The notes beneath the pieces were generated by a model. That model did no database searches and was not told the origin of the DNA. It worked only from the letters and a program-made list of their open reading frames with translations. DNA of 64,000 nt from JACRAR01 sp041674465 (GTDB lineage Bacteria; Pseudomonadota; Gammaproteobacteria; Burkholderiales; Rhodocyclaceae). Shown in pieces: positions 54,118 to 63,119 of the stretch (position 1 is the stretch's first letter; the number at the start of each line of letters is the position of its first letter). Where the stretch lies: positions 1 through 64,000 of the forward strand of contig JBAYVV010000004.1 in NCBI GenBank assembly GCA_041674465.1, written 5' to 3'. The position numbers and the translations under genes were made by a program.

Positions 54118-55164
54118 ATGACGATCATTGAAGGCAGGCTGGTGCAGGGGCTTGGTCAGGGAGCGGGATTCACGCAAATCGACTGGGTATGCGAACAACT
54201 GATGGCGCAGGCCGGCATCGATCCCTACCCTGGCACGCTCAATCTCGTTCTTGAAGATGATCGCAGCCTGGCGCTGTGGCGCAACTGGCGCGACCAGCCT
54301 GGCCAACGCCTTGCAGCGCCGCAGGAATCCCTTTGCAATGCGCGCTGTTATCCCGCCAGGATCAATGGCAGCATTCCCGCAGCGGTGATTCTGCCGGAAG
54401 TCACCGGCTATCCCGAGGACAAGCTCGAACTGGTCGCCGCATTACCGTTGCGGGAGCACCTGTCCCTGGCCGAAGGCTGCAAGGTCAGCGTGGAACTGTG
54501 CCGCCCCCTGCCTGTCGCTGCCATTCTGTTCGACATCGACGGCACGCTGGTCGACTCGACGCAGGCTTTCCTCGAAGTGGCGCGCGCCGCCGCCGCGCCA
54601 CACGGCCTGGAAGTCACGGCGCAGCATGTCCGTGATTCACTCGCCAATGGCAGCAATTTCTGGCAGGACATCCTGCCGCCGGACCGGCCTGACTATGCCT
54701 CCATCATGAAGCGCATGACTACGCATGCCTACCAGGCCTGGCCGGGCATCCTTCTCGAACACGGCAAGGTCTTTGCCGGAACCGCCGAGATCCTCACCCG
54801 TCTCAAGCGGCAAGGGATCACGCTCGCCATCGTCAGCGGCGCCTATTCCGCAGTGCTCGACCTGTTGCGCGCGAGCGATCTTCTGGAAATGTTCGATGCG
54901 ATCATTCTCGGCGGCGATGTTGCCAAGCCCAAACCGGATCCGGAAGGCATCCGCAAATGTCTGCAACAGCTCGGGGTTGCCCCGGGCGCCGCGCTGTACG
55001 TCGGCGACACGCCGATCGACGTGCAGACCAGCCGTGCCGCGGGCGTCTATTCCGTCGGTGTGCTGTCCGGCGCAGGCACCAGTGCCAACCTGTCGGCACA
55101 GGCGCCCGACCGCCTGATCGGTACCCTGGCCGGCTTGCCGGATTGCGTCATACCCGAAAAGTAG
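54118..55164 (+). CDS. DUF120 riboflavin-kinase-like domain fused to HAD phosphatase
   Basis: 348 aa from the ATG at 54118, where homology to archaeal CTP-dependent riboflavin kinases begins (MTIIEGRLVQGLGQGAGF; DPYPGTLNLVLED; LELVAALPLREHLSLAEG near 110-127). From about 135 a HAD-superfamily domain follows: FDIDGTLVDS (motif I, Asp nucleophile), IVSGAYS, and GDTPIDVQTSRAAG (motif IV). The fusion suggests paired control of a flavin-like or other phosphate ester. An upstream TTG in frame lacks a ribosome site. Divergent from the MaoC operon. Confidence 0.8.
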   Translation: MTIIEGRLVQGLGQGAGFTQIDWVCEQLMAQAGIDPYPGTLNLVLEDDRSLALWRNWRDQPGQRLAAPQESLCNARCYPARINGSIPAAVILPEVTGYPEDKLELVAALPLREHLSLAEGCKVSVELCRPLPVAAILFDIDGTLVDSTQAFLEVARAAAAPHGLEVTAQHVRDSLANGSNFWQDILPPDRPDYASIMKRMTTHAYQAWPGILLEHGKVFAGTAEILTRLKRQGITLAIVSGAYSAVLDLLRASDLLEMFDAIILGGDVAKPKPDPEGIRKCLQQLGVAPGAALYVGDTPIDVQTSRAAGVYSVGVLSGAGTSANLSAQAPDRLIGTLAGLPDCVIPEK

Positions 55165-55168
55165 TTCC

Positions 55169-55195
55169 AAAAAAATCCCGGCATAGACCGGGATT
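55169..55195 (-). terminator. Rho-independent terminator
   Basis: AATCCCGG / CCGGGATT stem (55174-55181, 55188-55195) with a 6-base loop; on the minus strand it ends in seven T. It lies about 130 bases after the hemerythrin-like gene and just beyond the HAD stop at 55164, so it may also slow plus-strand transcription. Confidence 0.7.
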
Positions 55196-55327
55196 CAAGC
55201 CGGCTCCTTGCAGAACCGACGGAGGAACATTCTGTTGTGCTGCTCAATCAGCCATTCTTGTGTCTCAGCGCCAATCCAGCGCCAAGCGTCCGTCCGCAAG
55301 CGAGTACCCCAGAATCAGATTCGGGCA

Positions 55328-55786
55328 CTAGGCCAGTGCGGAAGCACTGCCTGTCATCACGACGGGCAAACGTTCTTGTGGAGCGCCCGCTCGCTGCAAA
55401 TGCAAATGCAATTCGGCGTCCAGTGTGAGCTCATGGAGGCTCATCTTTTCCGAGAATTTTTCGACTTCCGCAAAAACCTCGTGGCAGCAACGTGACATGC
55501 GGTAGTGCGCCATGATGCCCGTCAGTGCCTGCGTCAAATCGGCATGCTCTTCCACGTGCGCCTCGAAGTGTGCGCGTGAACAGAAGAGTTTCATGGCTTC
55601 CTGCTGATTGCGGAAGGTGTTTTCAGCGGCGTGCCAAAGCTGGTAAAACAATTGCCGCAGAAGTCTCGGGCAATCGCAATCCTTCTCGCAGGAATGGTCC
55701 GCATCAGACCAGGGTTGGCCAGCGGGAATGGTGCAGCCTTTCTGCAGGCTGCTGATACTGCTTAAGATGGTCGAGACTTCTTCCAT
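55328..55786 (-). CDS. Hemerythrin-like protein
   Basis: 152 aa from the ATG at 55786 with GGAG seven bases ahead. Helical with metal-ligand patterns of hemerythrin: HFEAHVEEHADL (H-x3-H-x3-H, about 86-97) and HELTLD (H-x4-D) further on. A Cys-rich segment SCEKDCDCPRLL precedes the bundle and is not part of the usual family. It could bind a diiron centre for oxygen or nitric oxide sensing or protection, useful beside oxygen-sensitive enzymes. Assignment is by motif. Confidence 0.65.
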   Translation of the reverse strand: MEEVSTILSSISSLQKGCTIPAGQPWSDADHSCEKDCDCPRLLRQLFYQLWHAAENTFRNQQEAMKLFCSRAHFEAHVEEHADLTQALTGIMAHYRMSRCCHEVFAEVEKFSEKMSLHELTLDAELHLHLQRAGAPQERLPVVMTGSASALA

Positions 55787-55949
55787 GCTTCGCTCCATGT
55801 GCAAACAGTTTGCATTGTTATGACTATGCAATACCGGATTCCATAGGCGAGGCATTGTTTGGGCCCCGACTGCATGACGCCGTGAATCAGCGACAGGCTT
55901 GACTGCTTTTCTTACGGTTTTATCTTAGCACACTGATCGAGATTTTGAC

Positions 55950-55969
55950 GGACTTACTCGGACTTACTC
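55950..55969. repeat. 10-base tandem repeat
   Basis: GGACTTACTC twice in a row, in the gap between the hemerythrin-like and ANTAR genes (55787-56000). Possibly a regulator site or simple slippage; nothing else is seen in the gap. Confidence 0.55.
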
Positions 55970-56000
55970 AAAATTCGCATTCAATTTGTCACGCAGTCAT

Positions 56001-56552
56001 TCACGGACCCTGCCGATTCGCAAGAATCATGGCCTGCGCCACTTCTTCGAGTTTGCAGCGCCGGCTGCGGGCCTGTTGGCGCAGCCATTCGAAGGCGCTG
56101 AGCTGGTCGAGGCCTTCAGCTTGCATGAGCATCCCTACAGCCATCGCAATGCTGCGATTACTGTCCAATGCGCCCTGCAAGCCGCCAATGTCGTTCGCCC
56201 GGGCCAGCGCGGTACGAATCATCGGCACCAGGGTCGCGGCCTGGATCGGCTTGATCAGGTAGCCCAAGCCGCCAATGGCCACGGCTTCCTGAACATAGAC
56301 TTCATCGCTGTAGGCCGAGAAGAAGAGGAAGGGTACCGAAGTTTCCGCCTTCAGGCGGCGCGCCAATTCCAATCCGTCCAATCCCGGCATGCGCAAGTCA
56401 AGCAGTGCCAAATCCGGCGCCTGGCTCTTGCACAAGGAGAGCGCCTGCAAGCCATCGCGCGCTTCGATAATCTCGAAACCCGCCTGGCGCAAACCTTCGC
56501 AAAGTGTGAATAAAACCACCCGATCATCGTCGGCAACAAGCAGCTTGCTCAT
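56001..56552 (-). CDS. Response regulator with ANTAR RNA-binding domain
   Basis: 183 aa. CheY-like receiver with acidic pair DDD near 8-10 and phospho-accepting Asp in ALLDLRMPG (about 52), Lys in YLIKP (about 100); C-terminal ANTAR domain (SIAMAVGMLMQAEGLDQLSAFEWLRQQAR, about 133-161). NasT/AmiR-like proteins bind paired hairpins in leader RNAs and prevent termination. No histidine kinase is adjacent. The transporter gene at 56594 is transcribed in the same direction and ends 42 bases upstream. Confidence 0.9.
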   Translation of the reverse strand: MSKLLVADDDRVVLFTLCEGLRQAGFEIIEARDGLQALSLCKSQAPDLALLDLRMPGLDGLELARRLKAETSVPFLFFSAYSDEVYVQEAVAIGGLGYLIKPIQAATLVPMIRTALARANDIGGLQGALDSNRSIAMAVGMLMQAEGLDQLSAFEWLRQQARSRRCKLEEVAQAMILANRQGP

Positions 56553-56593
56553 GGGTCTAGGAATGCCATAGGATGATCAATTTTAATCATGGC

Positions 56594-58912
56594 TCACGCC
56601 TCCAAATCGGCCAGCATGGTATCTATCGCGCGCAGTCGTTCGACGAACAGCATTGCGACATTGGCCAGCATCGCCAGGGCGATGTCTGATTGCTCGTCCC
56701 TCAGCTTGCTGAAATTCCCGGAACTCACCCAGTAGCAAGTCGTCGGTTCGACGGCGACGATGCCATGGGCGCGGGGCGTATCGTCGATAAGCGCCATTTC
56801 GCCAAAGACGGCGCCGGAGGTCAATGACTGCAGCTTCCGCTTGTGCTCGGTTCCTGGCACGCTGATCATCACGTCCACCCGTCCCGAAACAACAAAGAAC
56901 ACCCCGTTTGGGTCGCTATCCTGGGCGAATACGACCTCGCCTGGCGCGTAGGTAATCCGGCGCCAGTAGTTGCGCAGCCGCCGCAGCATGGCGCGATCGA
57001 ATACGCGGAGCAGGATGGCGTTGAGTTGGAGCAATTCCTTTGTCTCGGCATCGTCGGAGAGTGTCGTCGCCAAATGTTTTTCACATAAGGCGACGGCAGT
57101 ATCTGTGTTGCGCAGGAAGCGGTCTTCGCCGATCGCATGAACGGTCCCGAGGTAGCTCAGTATTTCCCAGTTGCTGCGTGAGGCCGACTCCCTGTAGCTC
57201 TGCTTCGCGAGGAAATGATCTTTGCGCGTCCGGCGATCCCGCCCGGCATGACTTACCACCAGCATGCCGCCGAGCGCGGCGAGCCTGGCATGAACGCGCT
57301 CCAGCGCACGCGCGCCCGTGGCATCGATATGCTTGACCCGCTTCAGGTCGATCACCACGTGGGTCACCTCGTCGTTCGCCAGCGTCTCGACGCTGGATTC
57401 CAGTTCATTCGAGGTCCCGAAGAACAGCGCGCCTTCGATTTCGATGATGGCGATGTTCTTGCCGTGCTGTTCGACGAAGTTGCGTCGCGCGATATCGCCA
57501 TGAAAATGCGGGATCAGCGCAGTGGCGGGATAGCAGCGGCGGATCGGACTGTGCGCCATCTGCATCACGAACGACAAGAGCGACAGCAGCATGCCCATGC
57601 CCACTGCGGCGGCCAGATTGACCAACAAGGCCGTGGCGACGACCACGCCGACCACCAGCAGATCGCTGTCTGTCTTGACCGGAACGCCGCCGCGGGAAAA
57701 AAGGCGGCGCAATTGCACCAGTGTCCATTTGTCGATGAGATCAAGGCCGAGGGCGATCAGCATGCCGGCCATGACCGCCTGCGGCAGCATGCCGATCAAC
57801 GGTCCGAGCCCGAAGGTGGCGAGCAGCGTGATCAGTGCGATGGCGATAGGCGCCGCCGCGCTGGCCATGCCGCCCCTCAACGCGGCATGCGTCCGCAACG
57901 CGCTGCCCGAGCCCGGCGACATGCCGAACATGCCCGCCAGGGTATTGCCGATGCCTTCGGCCATCAATTGCCGATTCGCTTTCGAGCGGCGTCCGGTAGC
58001 GCCATCCACTGAGGCTGTCGCAAGCAAGGTATCCAGGGAAGACAGGATCGACATGGATACGGCAGCCAGCAGTATCGGTGAAATCAAATCACCCCCATGC
58101 GGACCGCTGAGCATGGCCAATGCCTCATTGCCAATGAATCTCAGGGTGAAATGATCGGGTGGCGGGGGTACGGTTCCGCCCAGGGCCATACCGAAACCGA
58201 AAGCGGCGAGTCCATGATAGGCCGTGGTTCCCGCCACAAAGATCAGCAGGATGGTGGGAAGACGTCCGACCTGTCGAGGCAGCAGCTTCAGCGAAGCAGC
58301 GGTGACAAGCGCCAGGAGCAGGCCCGCCGGCCGGATTTGATCCAGATGACTGAACAAGGCGATGAGCGATTTTTGCGGCGGAATGCCGGTCGCAGACCAG
58401 ACCTGGCTGAAAACGACGAGCAGTGCTGTGCCGTTCATGAAGCCCGCCACAACTTGCAGCGGGACATAATTGACCAGTCGTCCAAGGCGGAATGCGCCAT
58501 AGAGCAATTTGAGCGCCCCGGCCCCGATCACGGCAGTAAATCCCAGCGCAAAAGCAATCGGCAATGGATCGGTCAAACCGGCCAGCGCGGGAGCGCGGGA
58601 TAGTTGGCTGATCAGCGCAGCCAGCACCAGCAAGGTCGAGGCGCGCGGCCCCGCCACCAGCAATGGGCTGCCACCGAGCAGCACCGCCGCCAAACCGACC
58701 ACGACAGATCCATACAGGGCGACTAACACACCGATGCCGCTGTAAGAGGCCCCCAGCGCTCCGCCGATGATCAGGCCATAGGCAATGGTTAGCGGTATCG
58801 AGGCCAACGCGCCGGTCAGCGCCCCTTGAAAGTCGCCGCGCGGCCTGGAACTCAGCGGCGGGTCGAACAGGTTGGGCGTTAGCCTTCGCCACAGCGAAGC
58901 GTTGGCGTTCAT
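56594..58912 (-). CDS. SulP-family anion transporter with STAS and cyclic-nucleotide-binding domains
   Basis: 772 aa. Residues about 25-430 form the SulP membrane domain (GALASIPLTIAYGLIIG, PRASTLLVLAALI, NYVPLQVVAGFMNGTALLV). A STAS domain follows (AIIEIEGALFFGTSNELE; LKRVKHIDATGARAL, about 480-545). The C-terminus is a cNMP/Crp-like domain (YAPGEVVFAQDSDPNGVFFVVSGRVDV, FGEMALIDDTPRAHGI). Likely a sulfate, bicarbonate or other anion transporter gated by a nucleotide or by its STAS partner. Confidence 0.9.
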   Translation of the reverse strand: MNANASLWRRLTPNLFDPPLSSRPRGDFQGALTGALASIPLTIAYGLIIGGALGASYSGIGVLVALYGSVVVGLAAVLLGGSPLLVAGPRASTLLVLAALISQLSRAPALAGLTDPLPIAFALGFTAVIGAGALKLLYGAFRLGRLVNYVPLQVVAGFMNGTALLVVFSQVWSATGIPPQKSLIALFSHLDQIRPAGLLLALVTAASLKLLPRQVGRLPTILLIFVAGTTAYHGLAAFGFGMALGGTVPPPPDHFTLRFIGNEALAMLSGPHGGDLISPILLAAVSMSILSSLDTLLATASVDGATGRRSKANRQLMAEGIGNTLAGMFGMSPGSGSALRTHAALRGGMASAAAPIAIALITLLATFGLGPLIGMLPQAVMAGMLIALGLDLIDKWTLVQLRRLFSRGGVPVKTDSDLLVVGVVVATALLVNLAAAVGMGMLLSLLSFVMQMAHSPIRRCYPATALIPHFHGDIARRNFVEQHGKNIAIIEIEGALFFGTSNELESSVETLANDEVTHVVIDLKRVKHIDATGARALERVHARLAALGGMLVVSHAGRDRRTRKDHFLAKQSYRESASRSNWEILSYLGTVHAIGEDRFLRNTDTAVALCEKHLATTLSDDAETKELLQLNAILLRVFDRAMLRRLRNYWRRITYAPGEVVFAQDSDPNGVFFVVSGRVDVMISVPGTEHKRKLQSLTSGAVFGEMALIDDTPRAHGIVAVEPTTCYWVSSGNFSKLRDEQSDIALAMLANVAMLFVERLRAIDTMLADLEA

Positions 58913-58995
58913 GTCACGTCGAGCAGAACGTCAGCAACGGATTGCACCACTCGCAACTCCGGCAAGGCAGCGCGACCCAGGCGCGGCATGGTTGC

Positions 58996-59631
58996 TCAGC
59001 TTATTTCGGTGACAAATTGCTCGCGCTGTTTTCTGACCTTCTTCAAATTCACCAGCCAGTCCTGGTCGGCCTGGCGATAGCCCAGCGGCATCATCAGCAC
59101 GCTGCGCAACCCCTTGGCTGACAGGTTGAGAATGCCGTCCAGCGCCTTGGGATCGAATCCTTCCATCGGCGTGCTGTCCACCTCCTCTATGGCGGCCGCA
59201 ATCAGTGCGACGCCTAAAGCAACATAAACCTGCTTTGCCGCATGCTGGAAATTCACCTCGGCATCGCGCGCCGGGTAGGTGTCGAGCAGCATCTTGCGAT
59301 AGTCTTCCCAGCCTTGAAACTTCTCACCACGCTCCTGGTTGGTCAAATCGAACATCATGTTGATGCGTTCGGTCGTGTAGTTGTCCCAGGCGGCGAACAC
59401 CAGCAGATGCGAGCAATCGACCACCTGTGTTTGGTTCCAGGCGATCGGTTTGATCTTTTCCCTGATCTCGCGGTCGGTAACGACGAGGATCTCGAACGGC
59501 TGCAGGCCGCTAGAAGTCGGTGCCAGGCGCGCGGCTTCCAGGATGCGCTCAACCTTGTCCCGTGGCACAACCTTGTTCGGGTCCATTTTCTTGGTCGCAT
59601 AGCGCCATTTGAGGCTGTCAAATAAATCCAT
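58996..59631 (-). CDS. Nitroreductase-family flavoprotein
   Basis: 211 aa from the ATG at 59631 (AGAGGGATTTCCCG ahead; start MDLFDSLKWRY is typical). Marks: RYATKKMDPNKVVP FMN-phosphate region, ARLAPTSSGLQPFEI, and a late LMMPLGYRQADQDWL. NAD(P)H-dependent FMN enzyme of the NfsB/YdgI kind, reducing nitro groups, quinones or enones. It is divergent from the FadE-like gene. Confidence 0.85.
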   Translation of the reverse strand: MDLFDSLKWRYATKKMDPNKVVPRDKVERILEAARLAPTSSGLQPFEILVVTDREIREKIKPIAWNQTQVVDCSHLLVFAAWDNYTTERINMMFDLTNQERGEKFQGWEDYRKMLLDTYPARDAEVNFQHAAKQVYVALGVALIAAAIEEVDSTPMEGFDPKALDGILNLSAKGLRSVLMMPLGYRQADQDWLVNLKKVRKQREQFVTEIS

Positions 59632-59856
59632 CGGGAAATCCCTCTCTGATTTGGTCAATGATTGCGAAAAGACTGCACTTGAACCGGATGCGTGCGGCCC
59701 GTGCGTTTATCCGATTTTCATATCAATTTTACTCTGAATACACTTGGCTCACTTCGCCGAACGAGCCCCGCAAGAAAATGTTATAAAGTTCGCACGGCCG
59801 TTCTGCACTGCGGCCGCAATCGATTCGCCGCATATACAAACTGACGGGAAACAGGC

Positions 59857-61668
59857 ATGGCCGAACTGCTCAATGATCGCGATCTGAAATTTCTGCTCTA
59901 CGAATTCCTCGATACGGCAGGCCTGTCCTCACGCCCTCGGTATGGAGAACAATCGCGCGAGGTGTTCGATGCCGTGCTGGACACCGCATGCGAAATTGCC
60001 AAGGCGCATTTCGCATCCCATAACGCCGAGGGCGATGCCAGCGAACCGGAATTCGACGGCACCGCGGTCCACATGATTCCGCAAACCAGGGCCGCCTGGG
60101 ATGCCTTTGCCCAGGCCGGTTTTCTTTCGGCACACTGGCATGCTGAAGAAGGCGGCCTGCAACTCCCGGAAGTCGTGCTGCGCGCCGCGATGGCCTATTT
60201 CTGCTCGGCCAATGCAGCCACCACGGGCTACCCGTTCCTGACCATCGGTGCAGCCAATCTGCTGCGGGCATTTGGCACGCAGCAGCAGAAGGATCTTTAT
60301 CTGGCGCCGATGGGCGACGGGCGTTACGCCGGCACCATGGCACTGACGGAACCCGGTCAGGGCTCCGCGCTGGGCGATATCAAGACCTATGCGGTCGCTC
60401 AGGAGGATGATGGCAGCGGCAGTGGCAGCTACCGCATCTTCGGCCAGAAGATGTTCATATCGGGCGGCGACCAGAACCTTACCGAGAACATCGTGCACAT
60501 GGTGCTGGCACGCGTGAAAGGCGATGCGCAGGGTGTCAAGGGCATTTCCCTGTTCATCGTACCGAAGCGGCTGCCCAATCCGGACGGCACCCCGGGAAAG
60601 CGCAATGATGTCGCCCTGGCCGGCCTGCTGCACAAGATGGGCTGGCGCAATACCACCTCCACGGTGCTGTCGTTCGGCGAAGAACAGGGGGCCGTTGGCT
60701 ACCTGCTGGGCAAGCGGGGGAGCGGACTCGGCCACATGTTCCAGATGATGAACGAGGCGAGAATCGGCGTCGGCCTGTTTGGCGCCTGCATCGCCTACCG
60801 TGCCTACCTGCTCTCGCTCGAGTATGCGCGGGAGCGTGCGCAGGGACGCCTGCCTTCGAGCAAGGATGCGTTGTCAGCGCAGGTCAGGCTGATCCGGCAT
60901 GCCGACATCCGCCGATTGTTGCTGGCGCAAAAATCCATCGCCGAGGGAGCACTCGCGCTGTGTCTGTTCGCTTCCTCCCTGGTCGAGGACCAGCACTCGC
61001 ATCCCGACGTCGCCTGTCGCACCCAGGCCGGCCACCTGCTCGAATTTCTCACGCCCATCGTCAAATCCTGGTGCGGAAGACAGGGTTGCCTATCCAACGA
61101 CATGGCGATCCAGGTCCTGGGCGGATCGGGTTATACGCGCGACTATCCGCTGGAGCAGTTGTATCGGGATCAGCGCCTGAATCCGATCCATGAGGGCGCC
61201 GAAGGCATTCACGGGCTGGACCTGCTGGGGCGCAAGGTGGTCATGCTCGACGGCGCCTGCTACCGCGCTTTTCGCGAGAGCGTCGCTGCTACCCTGGCTG
61301 CATCCGTGCACTACCCGGCGCTACAACCGCTCCAGGCGACGCTCGAAAAGCACGTGAACAAACTGGACGAGGTTACCGCCAGCTTGATCGAGCTGCAAAA
61401 AATCGATCCCGATCGCGGCCTGGCGAATGCCACGATTTACCTGGATGCAGCGGGCCGCATCGTGGCCTCCTGGATCTGGCTCAAACAGGCCCTGATTGCC
61501 TCAGCGTGCCTGGCCAAAGGATCGGGTAGCGACGCAGCGTTCTATACCGGAAAAATTCAGGCGGCGCGTTATTACATCGAATGGGAGTTGCCGAGCGCGG
61601 CAGTGAGTTTCGATTTGCTGGCACAGCGCAATGCAATCCCCTTCGACATGCAGGACGCGTGGTTCTAA
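59857..61668 (+). CDS. Long acyl-CoA dehydrogenase (FadE/DmdC-like)
   Basis: 603 aa, about 200 longer than ordinary ACADs, as in the FadE5/DmdC group with an extra C-terminal domain. Marks: ALTEPGQGSALGD, FGQKMFISGGDQNL, QVLGGSGYTRDYPLEQLYRDQRLNPIHEGAEGIHG with the catalytic Glu, and C-terminal helices to 603. It would oxidise a medium or long, or substituted, acyl-CoA. It converges on the MFS gene with a 4-base overlap of the two 3' ends. Confidence 0.88.
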   Translation: MAELLNDRDLKFLLYEFLDTAGLSSRPRYGEQSREVFDAVLDTACEIAKAHFASHNAEGDASEPEFDGTAVHMIPQTRAAWDAFAQAGFLSAHWHAEEGGLQLPEVVLRAAMAYFCSANAATTGYPFLTIGAANLLRAFGTQQQKDLYLAPMGDGRYAGTMALTEPGQGSALGDIKTYAVAQEDDGSGSGSYRIFGQKMFISGGDQNLTENIVHMVLARVKGDAQGVKGISLFIVPKRLPNPDGTPGKRNDVALAGLLHKMGWRNTTSTVLSFGEEQGAVGYLLGKRGSGLGHMFQMMNEARIGVGLFGACIAYRAYLLSLEYARERAQGRLPSSKDALSAQVRLIRHADIRRLLLAQKSIAEGALALCLFASSLVEDQHSHPDVACRTQAGHLLEFLTPIVKSWCGRQGCLSNDMAIQVLGGSGYTRDYPLEQLYRDQRLNPIHEGAEGIHGLDLLGRKVVMLDGACYRAFRESVAATLAASVHYPALQPLQATLEKHVNKLDEVTASLIELQKIDPDRGLANATIYLDAAGRIVASWIWLKQALIASACLAKGSGSDAAFYTGKIQAARYYIEWELPSAAVSFDLLAQRNAIPFDMQDAWF

Positions 61669-62972
61669 ATCTGCACGCCAACTTTTTTCACGTGCCGGAT
61701 GAGGGTATAGCGCCACACAACGAAAGCGAGCAGCAACGCCCCGCAACCACCCAATCCGATTGCGCTGCGCAAGCCGAAGTGCTCGCCCAAAAATCCGCCC
61801 AGTAGCGCACCCGGACCCGCAGGCAGCAAAGTCATGAAACGCATGGTGCCGGTCATCCTCCCCAGCAGGGCTTCCGGGGTGATCGCCTGACGCACCGCCA
61901 GCATGTTGCTGAAGAGCAAGACTGAGCTGGCACTGAAGCTCAACAGCATGACGATAAAGGCCACGACACCCCATGCATCGGCCGGAGCAAGTGCCAGTTG
62001 CAACCAGCCCAGTCCGCTGAGAGCCATACCGGAAATCATCGCGGGGCCTGGGCCAATCCGGCGCGAGAGCCGATGTCCCAGCGTACTGGCGGCAACCGTG
62101 CCCAGTGCCGCCACTGAAAAGCAAAGTCCGTACTGATATTCGTTGAGACCCAGGTCGCGGGTTGCGAACAACACCTGGACGACCATCGCACATGTCTGGC
62201 AGATTTGCCACAAGCCCACCACGACGGCTATCGTCATCAGGAGGCGATGGCCGAGGACGAAACTCACGCCTTCTTTCATGTTTCGCCAGAAGTGCGTCTC
62301 GCATTTGTCCGGCGGCGCCTCGACGACATCAATCCCGCGCAGCAACATGACGCTGAACAGGAGCAGAACACCATTGCACCACAAGGCCACCGTGGCACCA
62401 AACAGTTTGATCATGATTCCGGCCGTACCCGGCCCTGTGATTTCGGCCAAGGAAGCGGCCAGGTTGTTCTTGCTGTGCGCTTCCACCAGCTGCTCGCGCG
62501 GCACGACCTGGGTCAGCACGATTTGACCGGCCGTGCCTGAAATCACCGACACGCAACCGCCGATGAAAGTGACGCCGTACAGATAGCCCATCGTCAGGTA
62601 ATCCAGCGACAATGCCAGTGCCACGCTTGCCAGAGTAACCGCCATGACGAGCTCGCCGGCAATATAGACCGGCAGCTTGCGCACCCGATCCAGCCATACA
62701 CCGGCAGGGACCGAGAACAGGATGAAGGGTGCGGTGCCCATGGCGCCCAGAATGCCGATCTGCGATGGCGTTGCGTGCAGCAGCATGGCGCTGGTCAGAG
62801 ACAAAGCCAGGGAGCCGATGTGCGTGCCAAAGCAGCTGGTCAGGACGGACAGCCAAAGGCGCCGGTAGGATAATGTTGCCCAAATCACGATTGGGGAATC
62901 ATAACCTTGCCGTACCGAAAATGCAGGCATGGGCTCCGGCACGAGGTCTGACCGAATCGTACGAACGCGCAT
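61665..62972 (-). CDS. MFS transporter (MFS_3/EntS-like)
   Basis: 435 aa if the ATG at 62972 is used; the ATG at 62930 (GGAG nearby) is also possible. Twelve hydrophobic segments and the MFS loop motif GVWLDRVRKLPVYIAGE after helix 2; the second half has GHRLSRRIGPGPAMISG. Similar to enterobactin-exporter-like and drug-exporter proteins. A 60-base tail of the gene is convergent with the FadE-like gene. Substrate unknown. Confidence 0.8.
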   Translation of the reverse strand: MRVRTIRSDLVPEPMPAFSVRQGYDSPIVIWATLSYRRLWLSVLTSCFGTHIGSLALSLTSAMLLHATPSQIGILGAMGTAPFILFSVPAGVWLDRVRKLPVYIAGELVMAVTLASVALALSLDYLTMGYLYGVTFIGGCVSVISGTAGQIVLTQVVPREQLVEAHSKNNLAASLAEITGPGTAGIMIKLFGATVALWCNGVLLLFSVMLLRGIDVVEAPPDKCETHFWRNMKEGVSFVLGHRLLMTIAVVVGLWQICQTCAMVVQVLFATRDLGLNEYQYGLCFSVAALGTVAASTLGHRLSRRIGPGPAMISGMALSGLGWLQLALAPADAWGVVAFIVMLLSFSASSVLLFSNMLAVRQAITPEALLGRMTGTMRFMTLLPAGPGALLGGFLGEHFGLRSAIGLGGCGALLLAFVVWRYTLIRHVKKVGVQI

Positions 62973-63119
62973 TAAGTCGGCCCTGCAAAATTCAAATCAC
63001 GCTGACGAATACCGAGAACAAACTGTCCGGCCTGCCACAATATTTGGGGCACCCATGTAGAATTTCCGCTCCGATCGATATGTCTTCGGCGCAGCATTGA
63101 CCGAGAAAGCGCTCGCAAA

